A stretch of 64,000 nucleotides of DNA. Source: a virus. A program made the position numbers and the translations under genes. Shown piece by piece: positions 22,424 to 31,732 of this stretch. The stretch spans positions 27,046 through 91,045 of IMG/VR virus record IMGVR_UViG_3300042924_006768. One strand, written 5' to 3'. The first letter of the stretch is position 1; each line of letters starts with the position of its first letter. The notes beneath the pieces are model-generated. The model was not told the DNA's origin. It searched no databases and saw nothing but the letters and a program-made list of their open reading frames with translations.

Positions 22424-24259
22424 ATGTCAAATTGTATAAGTTTAATTTCTTGTGATGGTTTATGTCCTGATATACATAATATTAAGGATCCTAGTCGTAG
22501 TAATTTATTACCATATTTAAATACATTAGTTCAGATTAATGGAAATGTTGATTGTACTTATGTAGTTAAAGAACCTTTACTAGTTGGATTCCAAATGGAT
22601 AGTATTGAGTTTCTTTGTGACTTATCCCAACCAAATGGTCTTAATGCTTATGGAAGTGTATCATATAGTGTAAATTCAGTAACTTACAATGGAAATGAAT
22701 TTATCAATACACCTAACTTTCCAAGTTATACAATAGACCCAAATAGTTTCGATTGTTTGGATTGTGACACAGATTCACTTTTATGCGTTGGTAATACAAC
22801 AAATAGTAATAATTCCAACGCCCATAGTCAAAATTTAACGAATATCCTTCTAAGTTTAGGTTTGAATATTCAAGTGTTCCCATATAGTGATAATGGAAGT
22901 TTTGTTTTTAGAATTTATGAAAACGATAGTTTCACTATCGAAATAGAAAGAACCTCTATACCAAATCCAGGTGTCTATCAATTCTTCTATGTAAATGGGA
23001 CTCTTAGTCTCAATTTCAATGGTATCAATATAACAACTAATTTAATAAATGATGATACTAACACTTGTGCAACAAGAAGAACTGGTTATGAGGTAACCAC
23101 ATTTTCCGCAGTATCCACTTGTGGTGTTGTAAATAACTATGGTGATTATGTTACTGTTAATGAGTGTGATGTAATTACCATTTTTCCTATGGGTGTAACT
23201 TGTAGTGTTGTTAATACCTTTGGTAGAACTGGTTCAACAAGGAGTGCAACTTTGGTTGTTACTGGCGGAACACCTCCATATAATTTTCTATGGGAGAATG
23301 GAAACACAACTGGAACTATCATAAACTTACCCTCAGGTACATATAATGCTGTGGTTACTGATGCTTTTGGTGATTTCGTTGTAAATACATCTTGTTTTTT
23401 ACCACCAGTGGATTGTACACAAATAACTATCAACACGAATATAAGTTATACTTGTCAAGTTAATTCATCTTATTCTCAAACTGGTTTTGCTTTCTTATCT
23501 TTAATCCCAAGTGGTGGTTTCGGACCTTATACCTTCTCAGGTTCAATTAATAATGTTGTAACTACTATAACAGATGGAATGTTGTTAAATAATGGTGATT
23601 TGTTAAATATTGTTGTTTTTGATACAAACGGATGTTCTTCAGATGTAGAGTTTTTGGGTATTGTATGTCCACCCGGTCCTACACCAACACCACCACCATT
23701 TGACCCATTACCTTGTTTGTCATCAATTTTATGTCCGAATTCAAATTTATTCACATTGGATATTTCGGCTTCAACTATTGATTTAAATTTTGGTATCACA
23801 CCACCATCTTATGTGTATGAGTTTAATTTTATTTTATCATCATCAAATTATACCGGTGATGTTGTTGGTAGTTACAAAATTTTTAATGTTGATTTACCAA
23901 ATTCTTTTTTAAGAACAATAACATCAAATTCATCTTTCCCAAATAATATTAACAATACAATGTATTGGGATGGGGCTTTAGGAACACCTGAAGTATCATT
24001 GAATGATTATGTTGAATTTGGGTTTACTGAATTAACACCTATAAATCCGACTAACTCTGATTCACCTTGGAATGTAACTTATTACCCATATAGTGAACTG
24101 AATCCAGGTTATACTCCAACTTACTCGTGGGTACCAGGTTCAACATCTATACAATTAGCTGTCGCACTATTTGATGATGATTATTGCGTACATAAAGGAA
24201 CAACAACAATTACCATACCTACAGATGGTAATACAAATACAGTAACAATATCTTTTTAA
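22424..24259 (+). CDS. Virion protein with SprB-like repeats, 611 aa
   Basis: Two SprB/PKD-like repeats are visible at about residues 265-325 (VTGGTPPYNFLWENGN then LPSGTYNAVVTDAFGDF) and 332-410 (IPSGGFGPYTFSG then VVFDTNGCSSDV). The N-terminal 250 residues are Cys-rich and beta-rich, and a Pro-rich hinge (GPTPTPPPFDPLPC) precedes the C-terminal domain. SprB repeats are known from the mobile adhesin of gliding flavobacteria. In a phage virion gene they probably form extended adhesive stalks. No signal peptide is present. Confidence 0.65.
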   Translation: MSNCISLISCDGLCPDIHNIKDPSRSNLLPYLNTLVQINGNVDCTYVVKEPLLVGFQMDSIEFLCDLSQPNGLNAYGSVSYSVNSVTYNGNEFINTPNFPSYTIDPNSFDCLDCDTDSLLCVGNTTNSNNSNAHSQNLTNILLSLGLNIQVFPYSDNGSFVFRIYENDSFTIEIERTSIPNPGVYQFFYVNGTLSLNFNGINITTNLINDDTNTCATRRTGYEVTTFSAVSTCGVVNNYGDYVTVNECDVITIFPMGVTCSVVNTFGRTGSTRSATLVVTGGTPPYNFLWENGNTTGTIINLPSGTYNAVVTDAFGDFVVNTSCFLPPVDCTQITINTNISYTCQVNSSYSQTGFAFLSLIPSGGFGPYTFSGSINNVVTTITDGMLLNNGDLLNIVVFDTNGCSSDVEFLGIVCPPGPTPTPPPFDPLPCLSSILCPNSNLFTLDISASTIDLNFGITPPSYVYEFNFILSSSNYTGDVVGSYKIFNVDLPNSFLRTITSNSSFPNNINNTMYWDGALGTPEVSLNDYVEFGFTELTPINPTNSDSPWNVTYYPYSELNPGYTPTYSWVPGSTSIQLAVALFDDDYCVHKGTTTITIPTDGNTNTVTISF

Positions 24260-24262
24260 TCT

Positions 24263-24985
24263 ATGGCATATTTTGATATAAATATTTTTGGTACTGGTCA
24301 TCTACAACATGACTTAGATTTGTTTACATTCAATCTACATATATTACAAGTAGAATCGGATGTTACACCCACAAATTTTGATATGTTCATAAGATTTTAT
24401 GCTTTCCCATTCAATTTCAAAAATGGAACGATTTTATCAGCTTTTTATAGAGACCCCACATTACCAAATCCAGCGCCATCATTAAGTAGTAGATTTTCGG
24501 TAAACAAACCACAAGTAATACATCTTACAGGTATGACACCTAATAATCCAATAGATTTATATGATTGTAATCCAAATCAGTATCTGATAGGTAGTTGTTC
24601 ACCGGCACAATTAAGTTTAAACACTCCGTTAGCTTCACCTTGTCCAAATCCTGAAGATATTAGATTGTTTTCTGGTACATTTTGTATTCCTTTTGACCAA
24701 AGTGGATTTGACCAATCATGGACTAATATTACAAACTCAGGTACTGGTAATAGAAATTTAGTCCCAAATGTAGGTCGTTATTTTAACTTGCCAATAAGTG
24801 TTGATATTATAGCTGATGGATGTATTTATCGTAACAAGGGTAAACTTACCGCAAATATATACCAAGATTACACATACAATTATCAAAGTAGTGATGACCC
24901 CAATCATCCATATGGTAATGTAGATTGTTTAAGTAACCCCAAGTTTTATCCTATTGGTTATAGAGATAAATTAAGAGTTACTTAA
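24263..24985 (+). CDS. Virion-associated protein, 240 aa
   Basis: A beta-rich protein with scattered Cys and Pro residues and no recognised domain. It is the last gene of the plus-strand block, 3 bases after the SprB-repeat gene, so it is probably part of the same fibre or adhesin set. Its stop codon shares the palindromic TTAA with the stop of the convergent resolvase gene, so no separate terminator lies between the two units. Confidence 0.6.
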   Translation: MAYFDINIFGTGHLQHDLDLFTFNLHILQVESDVTPTNFDMFIRFYAFPFNFKNGTILSAFYRDPTLPNPAPSLSSRFSVNKPQVIHLTGMTPNNPIDLYDCNPNQYLIGSCSPAQLSLNTPLASPCPNPEDIRLFSGTFCIPFDQSGFDQSWTNITNSGTGNRNLVPNVGRYFNLPISVDIIADGCIYRNKGKLTANIYQDYTYNYQSSDDPNHPYGNVDCLSNPKFYPIGYRDKLRVT

Positions 24986-25584
24986 TTCCAAATATTTTGT
25001 TGTTTCATATAACCTAAAACACAACAATAAGCATCACTCATATCAAAATTTTCTTTTTTGAGTGTGTTGTTTTTAGTATAACTCCAATTGATTTGTGGTT
25101 CTCTTTTTGCAACTTGTTCCCATATAATTTCTTTTTTGTCACAATTTTTAGGGAAACCACCAAATAAAACGAATTTACCTTTATCGTTTTCTTTAACCAA
25201 CCATGGGAAGGCTGACTTCCTAGAGTTGTAGGTTGATATATATTCAGGTACTATACCCAAAACATCATAAATTTCTTTCGAAATAAGAGTATTATACCTC
25301 ATCAAGGTTTGAATTGTATATACATTATTACTATTAAGAAGTGGTTCTTCTATAACTACTTTTTGTATATTCAGACCATCATATTGTTCCAATTTGGTTT
25401 TAAAGACATCACTTTTTAAAAAAAGTTCTTTCATTTTAGCGATGTCTTTTTCCTTTATAACTGGTGAAATGTGAGTTAATTCTAATAGTTGTTTTGTTTC
25501 AATATCGAACAATGCCCATCCAATGGTTTTAGTTGAAACATCCAATCCCAAAATCTTTGGCGATTCTTTAAAATTTTTGTCCAT
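24982..25584 (-). CDS. RuvC-like Holliday junction resolvase
   Basis: The RNase-H fold signature of RuvC is clear: ILGLDVSTKTIGWAL (first catalytic Asp), KVVIEEPLL (catalytic Glu) and FDMSDAYCCVLGY (C-terminal Asp). The enzyme would cut branched DNA before packaging, replacing T4 endonuclease VII (gp49), which has a different fold. I use the ATG of MDKNFKE rather than an upstream TTG that overlaps the previous gene. It lies at the convergence of the plus-strand fibre block and the minus-strand virion module. Confidence 0.82.
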   Translation of the reverse strand: MDKNFKESPKILGLDVSTKTIGWALFDIETKQLLELTHISPVIKEKDIAKMKELFLKSDVFKTKLEQYDGLNIQKVVIEEPLLNSNNVYTIQTLMRYNTLISKEIYDVLGIVPEYISTYNSRKSAFPWLVKENDKGKFVLFGGFPKNCDKKEIIWEQVAKREPQINWSYTKNNTLKKENFDMSDAYCCVLGYMKQQNIWN

Positions 25585-25591
25585 AAATAAA

Positions 25592-28500
25592 TTAAAAATC
25601 AAATTTTACTAAAAGTTGCTGAATCCCTTGTCTAAGTACAGGTGATTGTAACTTTGATATAATCATAAGATTTTTATCAGAATCGTAAAGACCTACTTCA
25701 GTCATAAATGGTGTAACACTTGGTGACCATGTTGGGTTCGAAGAGGATAAAAACTCAACTTGACTTAAATTTATTTTGTATCTCATTTCATAGATTGTTG
25801 CTTGAATATCAGTCTCTAAGTTTCCATAGAAGTAATATTCATCACCAAAATTTAATTGACTACCAGTAAAACCTTGTGGTGTAAGTGTAATATAATCATT
25901 CAAATCGTAGTATGGTGCATTGTCATATAAATCTTGTGTAATAACAAAGGTGGTACCTGTGATTCCAGACGATGTTAATAATCCATTTACTGTCGTACTC
26001 GTTAAAGAGCTTGTAAAATCAATTATTTTCCATTCTGATGGAGTGGGTCTTTCATCCCCAACAACTTTTTGACAAATTATCTCAAATGTATCCGCATAAA
26101 AACCACTCGCTGAACTACAAACATCAGAACATATTGTTGATGCTGTAACGATACTTGGGCAATTACCTGATACAATACCTGAACTTGTAGTTCCTGATAC
26201 ATCATATATTGATTGTGTTATATCTCCATTGATAGCCAAAACACATCCACTAAAGGTTGTACCAGTTTGGTAATCTGAAATTACAAAGTCACAATCAATT
26301 GTTTTTATTATTGATTGTGTTGAAGTGGTTTCCGCCGTATAACTTTCACAAGTTAATGATATACAATCAGACCATAATGAAGTTGTTAAACCAGTAATTG
26401 ATGCTGTCTCTGACGACCAACTACCCAAAGGTAATTCTGACGATGTAAGTCCAGTTAAAACCGCAACTCTTGTATTAGCTGAATAAATTTCCCAATTCGG
26501 GCTTCCATAGATTAATCTATAATCAACTCCCGTAAATAAATCCAAATACAATTCAGTTGCCCCACTCAGAACTTTGGCATACATAGTTGTACTACATGCT
26601 TGATTTTGTTCACAAATTTCAACACATATTTGTGGGTTTGAACTACATTCAGTATATCCACTTGAAACACCACTTATCGTAAAGTCTCCGATAGGACTCG
26701 ACCCACTGAAATTTATTATTGTATCACCAGATGTAGTATTATCTCTGAAAATCCAATCTGAGCCATCCCAAAAAATATTAGTTATTGTTGTAGTGTACAA
26801 TAAATTTCTGAATATCGGTAACCCATTGGACATTTGAGGTGTACTGACGAATGGATATGAATAAAAAACATTTGGACTTGTTTCTACCCAAAAAGTAAAA
26901 CCAGAATACCAACAAGGTGTAACATTTGTTTGATCAGACGATAAACAAGTTAAATCCCCTCCAAATCTAACCCCGACATTTTGTGAACTATCTTGATTAC
27001 AACTGATATTAGGACCTGTAGCTTTCAAATAATAATTACAATGTAGTGAGTTAGTAAATGCCAAAGAATTTGTTAATCTATATGTTACATACAAATATTC
27101 AGTAGAGGCACTTAAAATACCATCAACACTTGTTGATGAGTCACCACAAGTGTTTGGAACTATTAAATTCAGTTTTGGTGCTGGCAATGTCCAGTTTCTA
27201 TTGGATTTATATGACATTGCAGCTACTATTTCTTCATCATCGATGATAATAATTTTCGAATCAGGGAAAACTTTTCCTACTCTACTTGGTAATATTGGGT
27301 TTGCGTGAGTGTCCCACAAATTATAATATCTCAAACCAGGGTTGTTCATATCCTGATTTTTGGATGATTTCATGTATTGTACTCTGAATAAACTCAATCC
27401 ATCAAAACCTGGAGGATCCACATAAAATGTTTCACCAAAACAACAATCAGGGTTTTTATGCCACATTAATGTTGGGATGTGAAGTTTGAAGTTTCTTGCT
27501 TGTCCTGTTGTATCATCAAATTGGTCATCAAATGGTTGTAGTGCAAACTTTTCACCATAGAACAAATCTATTGTTTGATTAGTGTAGTGAATTATTGCAA
27601 TCGTTTTTTGTTCCTCAGGTCTTACAATTATAGGTTCACCAAATGAGTTATTAAAATAAACAACACTTGTCGTTGTTTGTCCACTTGATGACGCATAACC
27701 AAAGTATTCTTTCGAACCCAAAAATCCTATTGAACCAAACTTCGTATAATCTTTGTAAAGACCTGAATCTAATCCAGCTGGATCTTCTGACCAAGGAATA
27801 TTCATATTCCAAATTTTAACATCAAATTGGTCAGTATAACAAACAGATTCGAAATTTATAACATTATCATTCCAATGTGGAGATGGTGTGATAGTATCAT
27901 ATAACGATATCATATTTGGTGGGTAAACTAATACTCTTGCGTAACAATCGTTCCCCAAATAACTATAATCAGGAGTATTTCTATCCAAAGTTATAGTATT
28001 TAGACACATATCAACAATTCTATAAGTCAATATAGGATAACAACTTTGTAGTTTTACAACACAATTAGCTTTAGTGTTCGTAGAACAAGCGTTTGAAGGT
28101 GTTGGTGTTGGACAAAATGTCGCTGATGGTGTTGGGGTGGGTGTAGGTGACAAACAAGGGTCTGTTGGTGAAGGTGTTGGTGTTGCAAATGGTGTTGCTG
28201 TTACCGATGGGGTAACTGATATTGTAGGTGTTGGAGTTGGGGTAACAACATTAACACATTGACATGTATTTGAACCCTCACCATCATAAAATATTGTTAC
28301 AATGTCACCGATTGCAAATCCCCTCACAACATCCGTATCACAAGAATCAAATGTTAGTGTCATTTGATTAGTACCAATTAAGGTATTCATTTGGACTGTG
28401 TAATTTGAATTAATTACATAATCACTATTGGTTAACGCACTCCAATAAAATGTAGTACCAGTACCACCAGTGAAAAAACCTCTTGGACTTGCTGTATTAA

Positions 28501-28816
28501 AGATAGGACTCGATGTTGAATCCATAAATGGTATTCCATATGTATTTCCAGTATTACCATCAACATAGAGTGGATATTTTATATTCTCTTTGTTACTTTG
28601 TGGTGCACCTGAGGAATTTTGTGCATTGAAACTTGGTTCTAAAATAAATGTATTAAATTGACTATATGTATTAGTTGGTAATGTGTTATATGACACTTCA
28701 CTATCACCTACTTGGAAATACGCAATATTGAATGTCCCTTGTGATAACTTCAATCTTGCAGTATCTGTCAACCTAGTATTAATTAACCCCGATGTATTTT
28801 TTATTATATATCCCAT
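25592..28816 (-). CDS. Large modular virion protein with Thr-Pro linker, 1074 aa
   Basis: The N-terminal 190 residues (MGYIIKNTSGLINTRLTDTA, FNIAYFQVGDSEVSY) look like a conserved virion-attachment domain. A Thr-Pro-rich linker follows at about residues 190-240, then roughly 800 residues of Cys-containing, Ser/Thr-rich beta domains with SGTT and TGLTSS repeats. No enzyme motif is visible. It is likely a baseplate-attached fibre or tail-surface protein. A TATTTATAAAC element ends 3 bases before the ATG, so the mRNA may be almost leaderless. The linker DNA shares a 16-base inverted match with the plus-strand linker gene. Confidence 0.7.
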   Translation of the reverse strand: MGYIIKNTSGLINTRLTDTARLKLSQGTFNIAYFQVGDSEVSYNTLPTNTYSQFNTFILEPSFNAQNSSGAPQSNKENIKYPLYVDGNTGNTYGIPFMDSTSSPIFNTASPRGFFTGGTGTTFYWSALTNSDYVINSNYTVQMNTLIGTNQMTLTFDSCDTDVVRGFAIGDIVTIFYDGEGSNTCQCVNVVTPTPTPTISVTPSVTATPFATPTPSPTDPCLSPTPTPTPSATFCPTPTPSNACSTNTKANCVVKLQSCYPILTYRIVDMCLNTITLDRNTPDYSYLGNDCYARVLVYPPNMISLYDTITPSPHWNDNVINFESVCYTDQFDVKIWNMNIPWSEDPAGLDSGLYKDYTKFGSIGFLGSKEYFGYASSSGQTTTSVVYFNNSFGEPIIVRPEEQKTIAIIHYTNQTIDLFYGEKFALQPFDDQFDDTTGQARNFKLHIPTLMWHKNPDCCFGETFYVDPPGFDGLSLFRVQYMKSSKNQDMNNPGLRYYNLWDTHANPILPSRVGKVFPDSKIIIIDDEEIVAAMSYKSNRNWTLPAPKLNLIVPNTCGDSSTSVDGILSASTEYLYVTYRLTNSLAFTNSLHCNYYLKATGPNISCNQDSSQNVGVRFGGDLTCLSSDQTNVTPCWYSGFTFWVETSPNVFYSYPFVSTPQMSNGLPIFRNLLYTTTITNIFWDGSDWIFRDNTTSGDTIINFSGSSPIGDFTISGVSSGYTECSSNPQICVEICEQNQACSTTMYAKVLSGATELYLDLFTGVDYRLIYGSPNWEIYSANTRVAVLTGLTSSELPLGSWSSETASITGLTTSLWSDCISLTCESYTAETTSTQSIIKTIDCDFVISDYQTGTTFSGCVLAINGDITQSIYDVSGTTSSGIVSGNCPSIVTASTICSDVCSSASGFYADTFEIICQKVVGDERPTPSEWKIIDFTSSLTSTTVNGLLTSSGITGTTFVITQDLYDNAPYYDLNDYITLTPQGFTGSQLNFGDEYYFYGNLETDIQATIYEMRYKINLSQVEFLSSSNPTWSPSVTPFMTEVGLYDSDKNLMIISKLQSPVLRQGIQQLLVKFDF
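28095..28252 (-). repeat. Thr-Pro coding tandem repeat tract, inverted relative to the plus-strand tract
   Basis: Degenerate hexamer-type units encode the Thr-Pro linker of the 1074-residue protein. The segment at 28217-28232 is the exact reverse complement of 19620-19635 (16 bases). Confidence 0.75.
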
Positions 28817-28819
28817 TTG

Positions 28820-28833
28820 TTTATAAATATATT
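28820..28833 (-). promoter_or_regulatory. TATTTATAAA motif adjoining a start codon
   Basis: The coding strand reads ATATATTTATAAACAAATG, so the motif lies 3 bases before the ATG of the 1074-residue virion gene. It fills the 27-base gap after the upstream SprB-like gene. Confidence 0.5.
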
Positions 28834-28843
28834 ATGTAGGATT

Positions 28844-29569
28844 TTATGTTACCACAGCTTTACAACAATCACAACCACTTATTCTCAAATTCGAGATTGT
28901 AAAACTATCTGTGCTTGTTCCTATGTAACAATTTATGTCTATATTTTTTAATATTGATGTTGTTGTTGATAAAATAAAATCATCACCAAGTTTGTATATA
29001 ACATTATTCCATACCTCTGTCAGTGAAGAAATATATTTTGTTTCTCCTTGACAACCCGGTGTCGGATTAAATGTTTCTCCTGTAGTCGTAGACGAATAGG
29101 ACATACCACTTAGAACAGAATTTATTTCTAATTGTGATGTAGTTGTTGCAGTACATGCAGTTAATGAAGGTGAATTACTCGTTGTGTTCAAATGTCTGAC
29201 ATCAAAAGTGAGGCTAACACCTGATGGTAGTTCGGGATTCACTACAATTGTCGATGTATAATCGAAAACATTTAACGATGGTGAACTTATCGATTGACTA
29301 TTAGTTGTTTGAATTGATACTGAATATGTTGTAAAGCCTGATGGTTTTTCTAAAAATATTGTTTTTGATATTGTTGTACCTGACACATCTTTTGTAACTA
29401 CACTATACAAACCAGAACATAAGTCAAAAAACAACGGAGAATTTTTATAACTTATCCCACCATTGATTGAATATGAATATGGAGGATTTCCACCAAAGGA
29501 ATAAACCGAAAGTGTTCCATCACATCCACAAATTGTTTGATTAATTGTTACAATACTATCTAAGGCCAT
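28844..29569 (-). CDS. SprB-like repeat virion protein, 241 aa
   Basis: Residues 6-75 form one SprB-like repeat (TICGCDGTLSVYSFGGNPPY then LCSGLYSVVTKDVSG), with the typical G-x-P-P-Y and G-x-Y-x-V-x-x-D landmarks. The remainder is beta-rich and ends in ISGCDCCKAVV. It is read together with the seven-repeat gene upstream, 12 bases away. A structural or adhesive function is inferred from domain and context. Confidence 0.65.
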   Translation of the reverse strand: MALDSIVTINQTICGCDGTLSVYSFGGNPPYSYSINGGISYKNSPLFFDLCSGLYSVVTKDVSGTTISKTIFLEKPSGFTTYSVSIQTTNSQSISSPSLNVFDYTSTIVVNPELPSGVSLTFDVRHLNTTSNSPSLTACTATTTSQLEINSVLSGMSYSSTTTGETFNPTPGCQGETKYISSLTEVWNNVIYKLGDDFILSTTTSILKNIDINCYIGTSTDSFTISNLRISGCDCCKAVVT

Positions 29570-29581
29570 TTTTAATTTTTT

Positions 29582-31732
29582 TTATGGTGTACATGAAATA
29601 CAACTTATATCGTAATAGATTTTTAAATTAGCTGTTATTTGTAAATCAATTAGTGAAATTGGTGGATCACATATTGTATTAATAATAATTTGATTATTGA
29701 GTGGGTCTAAATCAACAGTTTGGATACCATCGTACTGAAGTAAGGTATTACTTAAAGCTGTGTAGTACTCATCGTCTGTTGGGAAATCATTTAAGGTAGT
29801 GCCAGTATAAAAAGTACTAGTTTTCACGGTTGAGCCTCCTGATACAACTACCTCATAAATAGCTTCATTTAAAATACAACCCGTATCACCTGAGGTTAAG
29901 TCAAAAAATCCTTCAATCAACATTTGTTGTGGACCTCTTTTACCTATTTCACCAGTGAATGAAGATACATCCTCACATAAACTTAATATTTCATATGAAC
30001 TTACCAAATTATATCCAAACATTCTTACACTTCGTGTTCTAACACAACCATTGTCGTCAGTTACTGATAATGTGTAAGAAGCTGCCGACAATCCAGTAAT
30101 CGTGAGTCCAGTTTGACCACTTGGAACATTTGAACTCCAAGTCCAAGAAAATGGTGGTTCACCATTAGTTATAAACGCATTAATCTCACCATTTAAACCG
30201 ATTGTTGGTGATATAACATTTAAATTGAAGTCAACACTATTCGAGATTGATATATTAAATGGTTCGATTTGTTGACAAAAATTTGAATCGGATACAGACG
30301 CTGTGTAATTTCCTGAAGCTAAATTATAAAAAGTGTAAGACAAACTACTACTAGTATCTGATTGAATTCCGATGTCATAAAGATATGGAGGTGTGCCGCC
30401 TGAAGTGATGGTTAAAGTAACTGAACCATCCTCATTATTACAAGTTGTACCAGTAGTAGATGTACTAAGAGTAAATAAATTTGTGTTACTAATGGTAATT
30501 GTTTGGGTGTATACACAAGGACCACCATTTGTTATTTGAAGTGTGTAGACACCTGAACTTAAATTGTTGAAAGCTGTAGAACTACCAAAACTAGAACTTG
30601 TTTGAGTGTTACCTAAATTATCAGTAATAGTTGCAGTGTAAAAACCAGAACCTCCAGCTAATTGTAACGACAATCCACCTGAGTTGTCATTACAAGTAGA
30701 ATTTGTTGTGTTTAATGATACAACATAGAAACTATTTGGGGTTTGAATAGTTGTTGAACTTGTGGTTGTACATAACCCAGCATCTGTAACATTTACCGAA
30801 AAAATACCACTTGTAAGTCCTGTAAAAGTATAATATTGGGAAAATGTTATCACCGTTTCCCCATTACTTCCTTGATAATAATAAGGTGCTGTTCCACCAC
30901 TAATGTAAACTATCACTTCACCATCACCTGAAAAACAAGAGGGGGGTGTACCCAAAATATTTGTAACATTTAATGGGGGAATACTTTCGATGGTTGCTGT
31001 TTTAGATACAATACAACCACTAGCATCTTGTATTGTTAATGAGTATTCACCTTGTGTTAAACCAGTCAAAAAACTACCACTTGTTAGTGATGGTACCCAT
31101 CCGTAATTATATGGTGGATTACCTGTCAGACCTGTAACATAGATAGCACCAGTATTCACAGCACAATCAGCGTCATTTATAGTATAAAATCCGAAATCCA
31201 AAGTTGTAGAACTTTTTACAATACAAGATTCAGTTTTTCCAACACAACCACCCCCATCAGTTCCAACAACATAATAAGTTCCTGGTTCTAAACCATAGAA
31301 TGTTGTCAATTGTTGACCATTAGAAATGGTTTGAACTGCAACATCTGAATTTATGTTATATAAATAAAATTGTTGTGCAAAATAGTTGTATATTTCATCA
31401 AAAAAAACTGTCAAATAACCATTTGGGGAATTACATACTGTGTGTCCAACTTCGGCTATGTTTATACAACTACCTGAGGAAATATAAATCGAGAAGGGTG
31501 AAGTTTGGGTAGGACAACTATCAAAAAGATAAAATGTGTAAGTACCCGCACTCAATCCACTGAAGGTATAAGTTGTAGCAGTTCCTATAATTGTTGTTGA
31601 ACTGAATGGGTCAATCATCTGAAGGGAAACACCAGGAGAGGTTGATTGGATACTTAATTCGAATGCCCCTAAATTAGAATTTGTACAATCTCCAGTGATT
31701 GATGTGACAGCAAAATTTAATTCACAAGACAT
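29582..31732 (-). CDS. SprB-repeat virion protein, seven tandem repeats, 716 aa
   Basis: At least seven degenerate repeats of 70-85 residues run from residue 6 to 571, at roughly 6-90, 91-172, 184-250, 255-330, 336-413, 420-494 and 505-571. Most contain G-G-x-P-P-Y or a variant and end in G-x-Y-x-x-x-V-x-D-x-x-G-C (for example LTQGEYSLTIQDASGC and LSAASYTLSVTDDNGC). This is the SprB repeat pattern of flavobacterial gliding adhesins. The C-terminal 140 residues form a separate domain (LCEDVSSFTGEIGKRGPQQM). Its 1-base overlap with the upstream baseplate gene indicates translational coupling and a virion role. Confidence 0.75.
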   Translation of the reverse strand: MSCELNFAVTSITGDCTNSNLGAFELSIQSTSPGVSLQMIDPFSSTTIIGTATTYTFSGLSAGTYTFYLFDSCPTQTSPFSIYISSGSCINIAEVGHTVCNSPNGYLTVFFDEIYNYFAQQFYLYNINSDVAVQTISNGQQLTTFYGLEPGTYYVVGTDGGGCVGKTESCIVKSSTTLDFGFYTINDADCAVNTGAIYVTGLTGNPPYNYGWVPSLTSGSFLTGLTQGEYSLTIQDASGCIVSKTATIESIPPLNVTNILGTPPSCFSGDGEVIVYISGGTAPYYYQGSNGETVITFSQYYTFTGLTSGIFSVNVTDAGLCTTTSSTTIQTPNSFYVVSLNTTNSTCNDNSGGLSLQLAGGSGFYTATITDNLGNTQTSSSFGSSTAFNNLSSGVYTLQITNGGPCVYTQTITISNTNLFTLSTSTTGTTCNNEDGSVTLTITSGGTPPYLYDIGIQSDTSSSLSYTFYNLASGNYTASVSDSNFCQQIEPFNISISNSVDFNLNVISPTIGLNGEINAFITNGEPPFSWTWSSNVPSGQTGLTITGLSAASYTLSVTDDNGCVRTRSVRMFGYNLVSSYEILSLCEDVSSFTGEIGKRGPQQMLIEGFFDLTSGDTGCILNEAIYEVVVSGGSTVKTSTFYTGTTLNDFPTDDEYYTALSNTLLQYDGIQTVDLDPLNNQIIINTICDPPISLIDLQITANLKIYYDISCISCTP

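Noticed and set aside
28074-28262. Plus-strand frame rich in Val-Gly repeats
   Set aside because: Antisense reading of the Thr-Pro linker in the 1074-residue gene.
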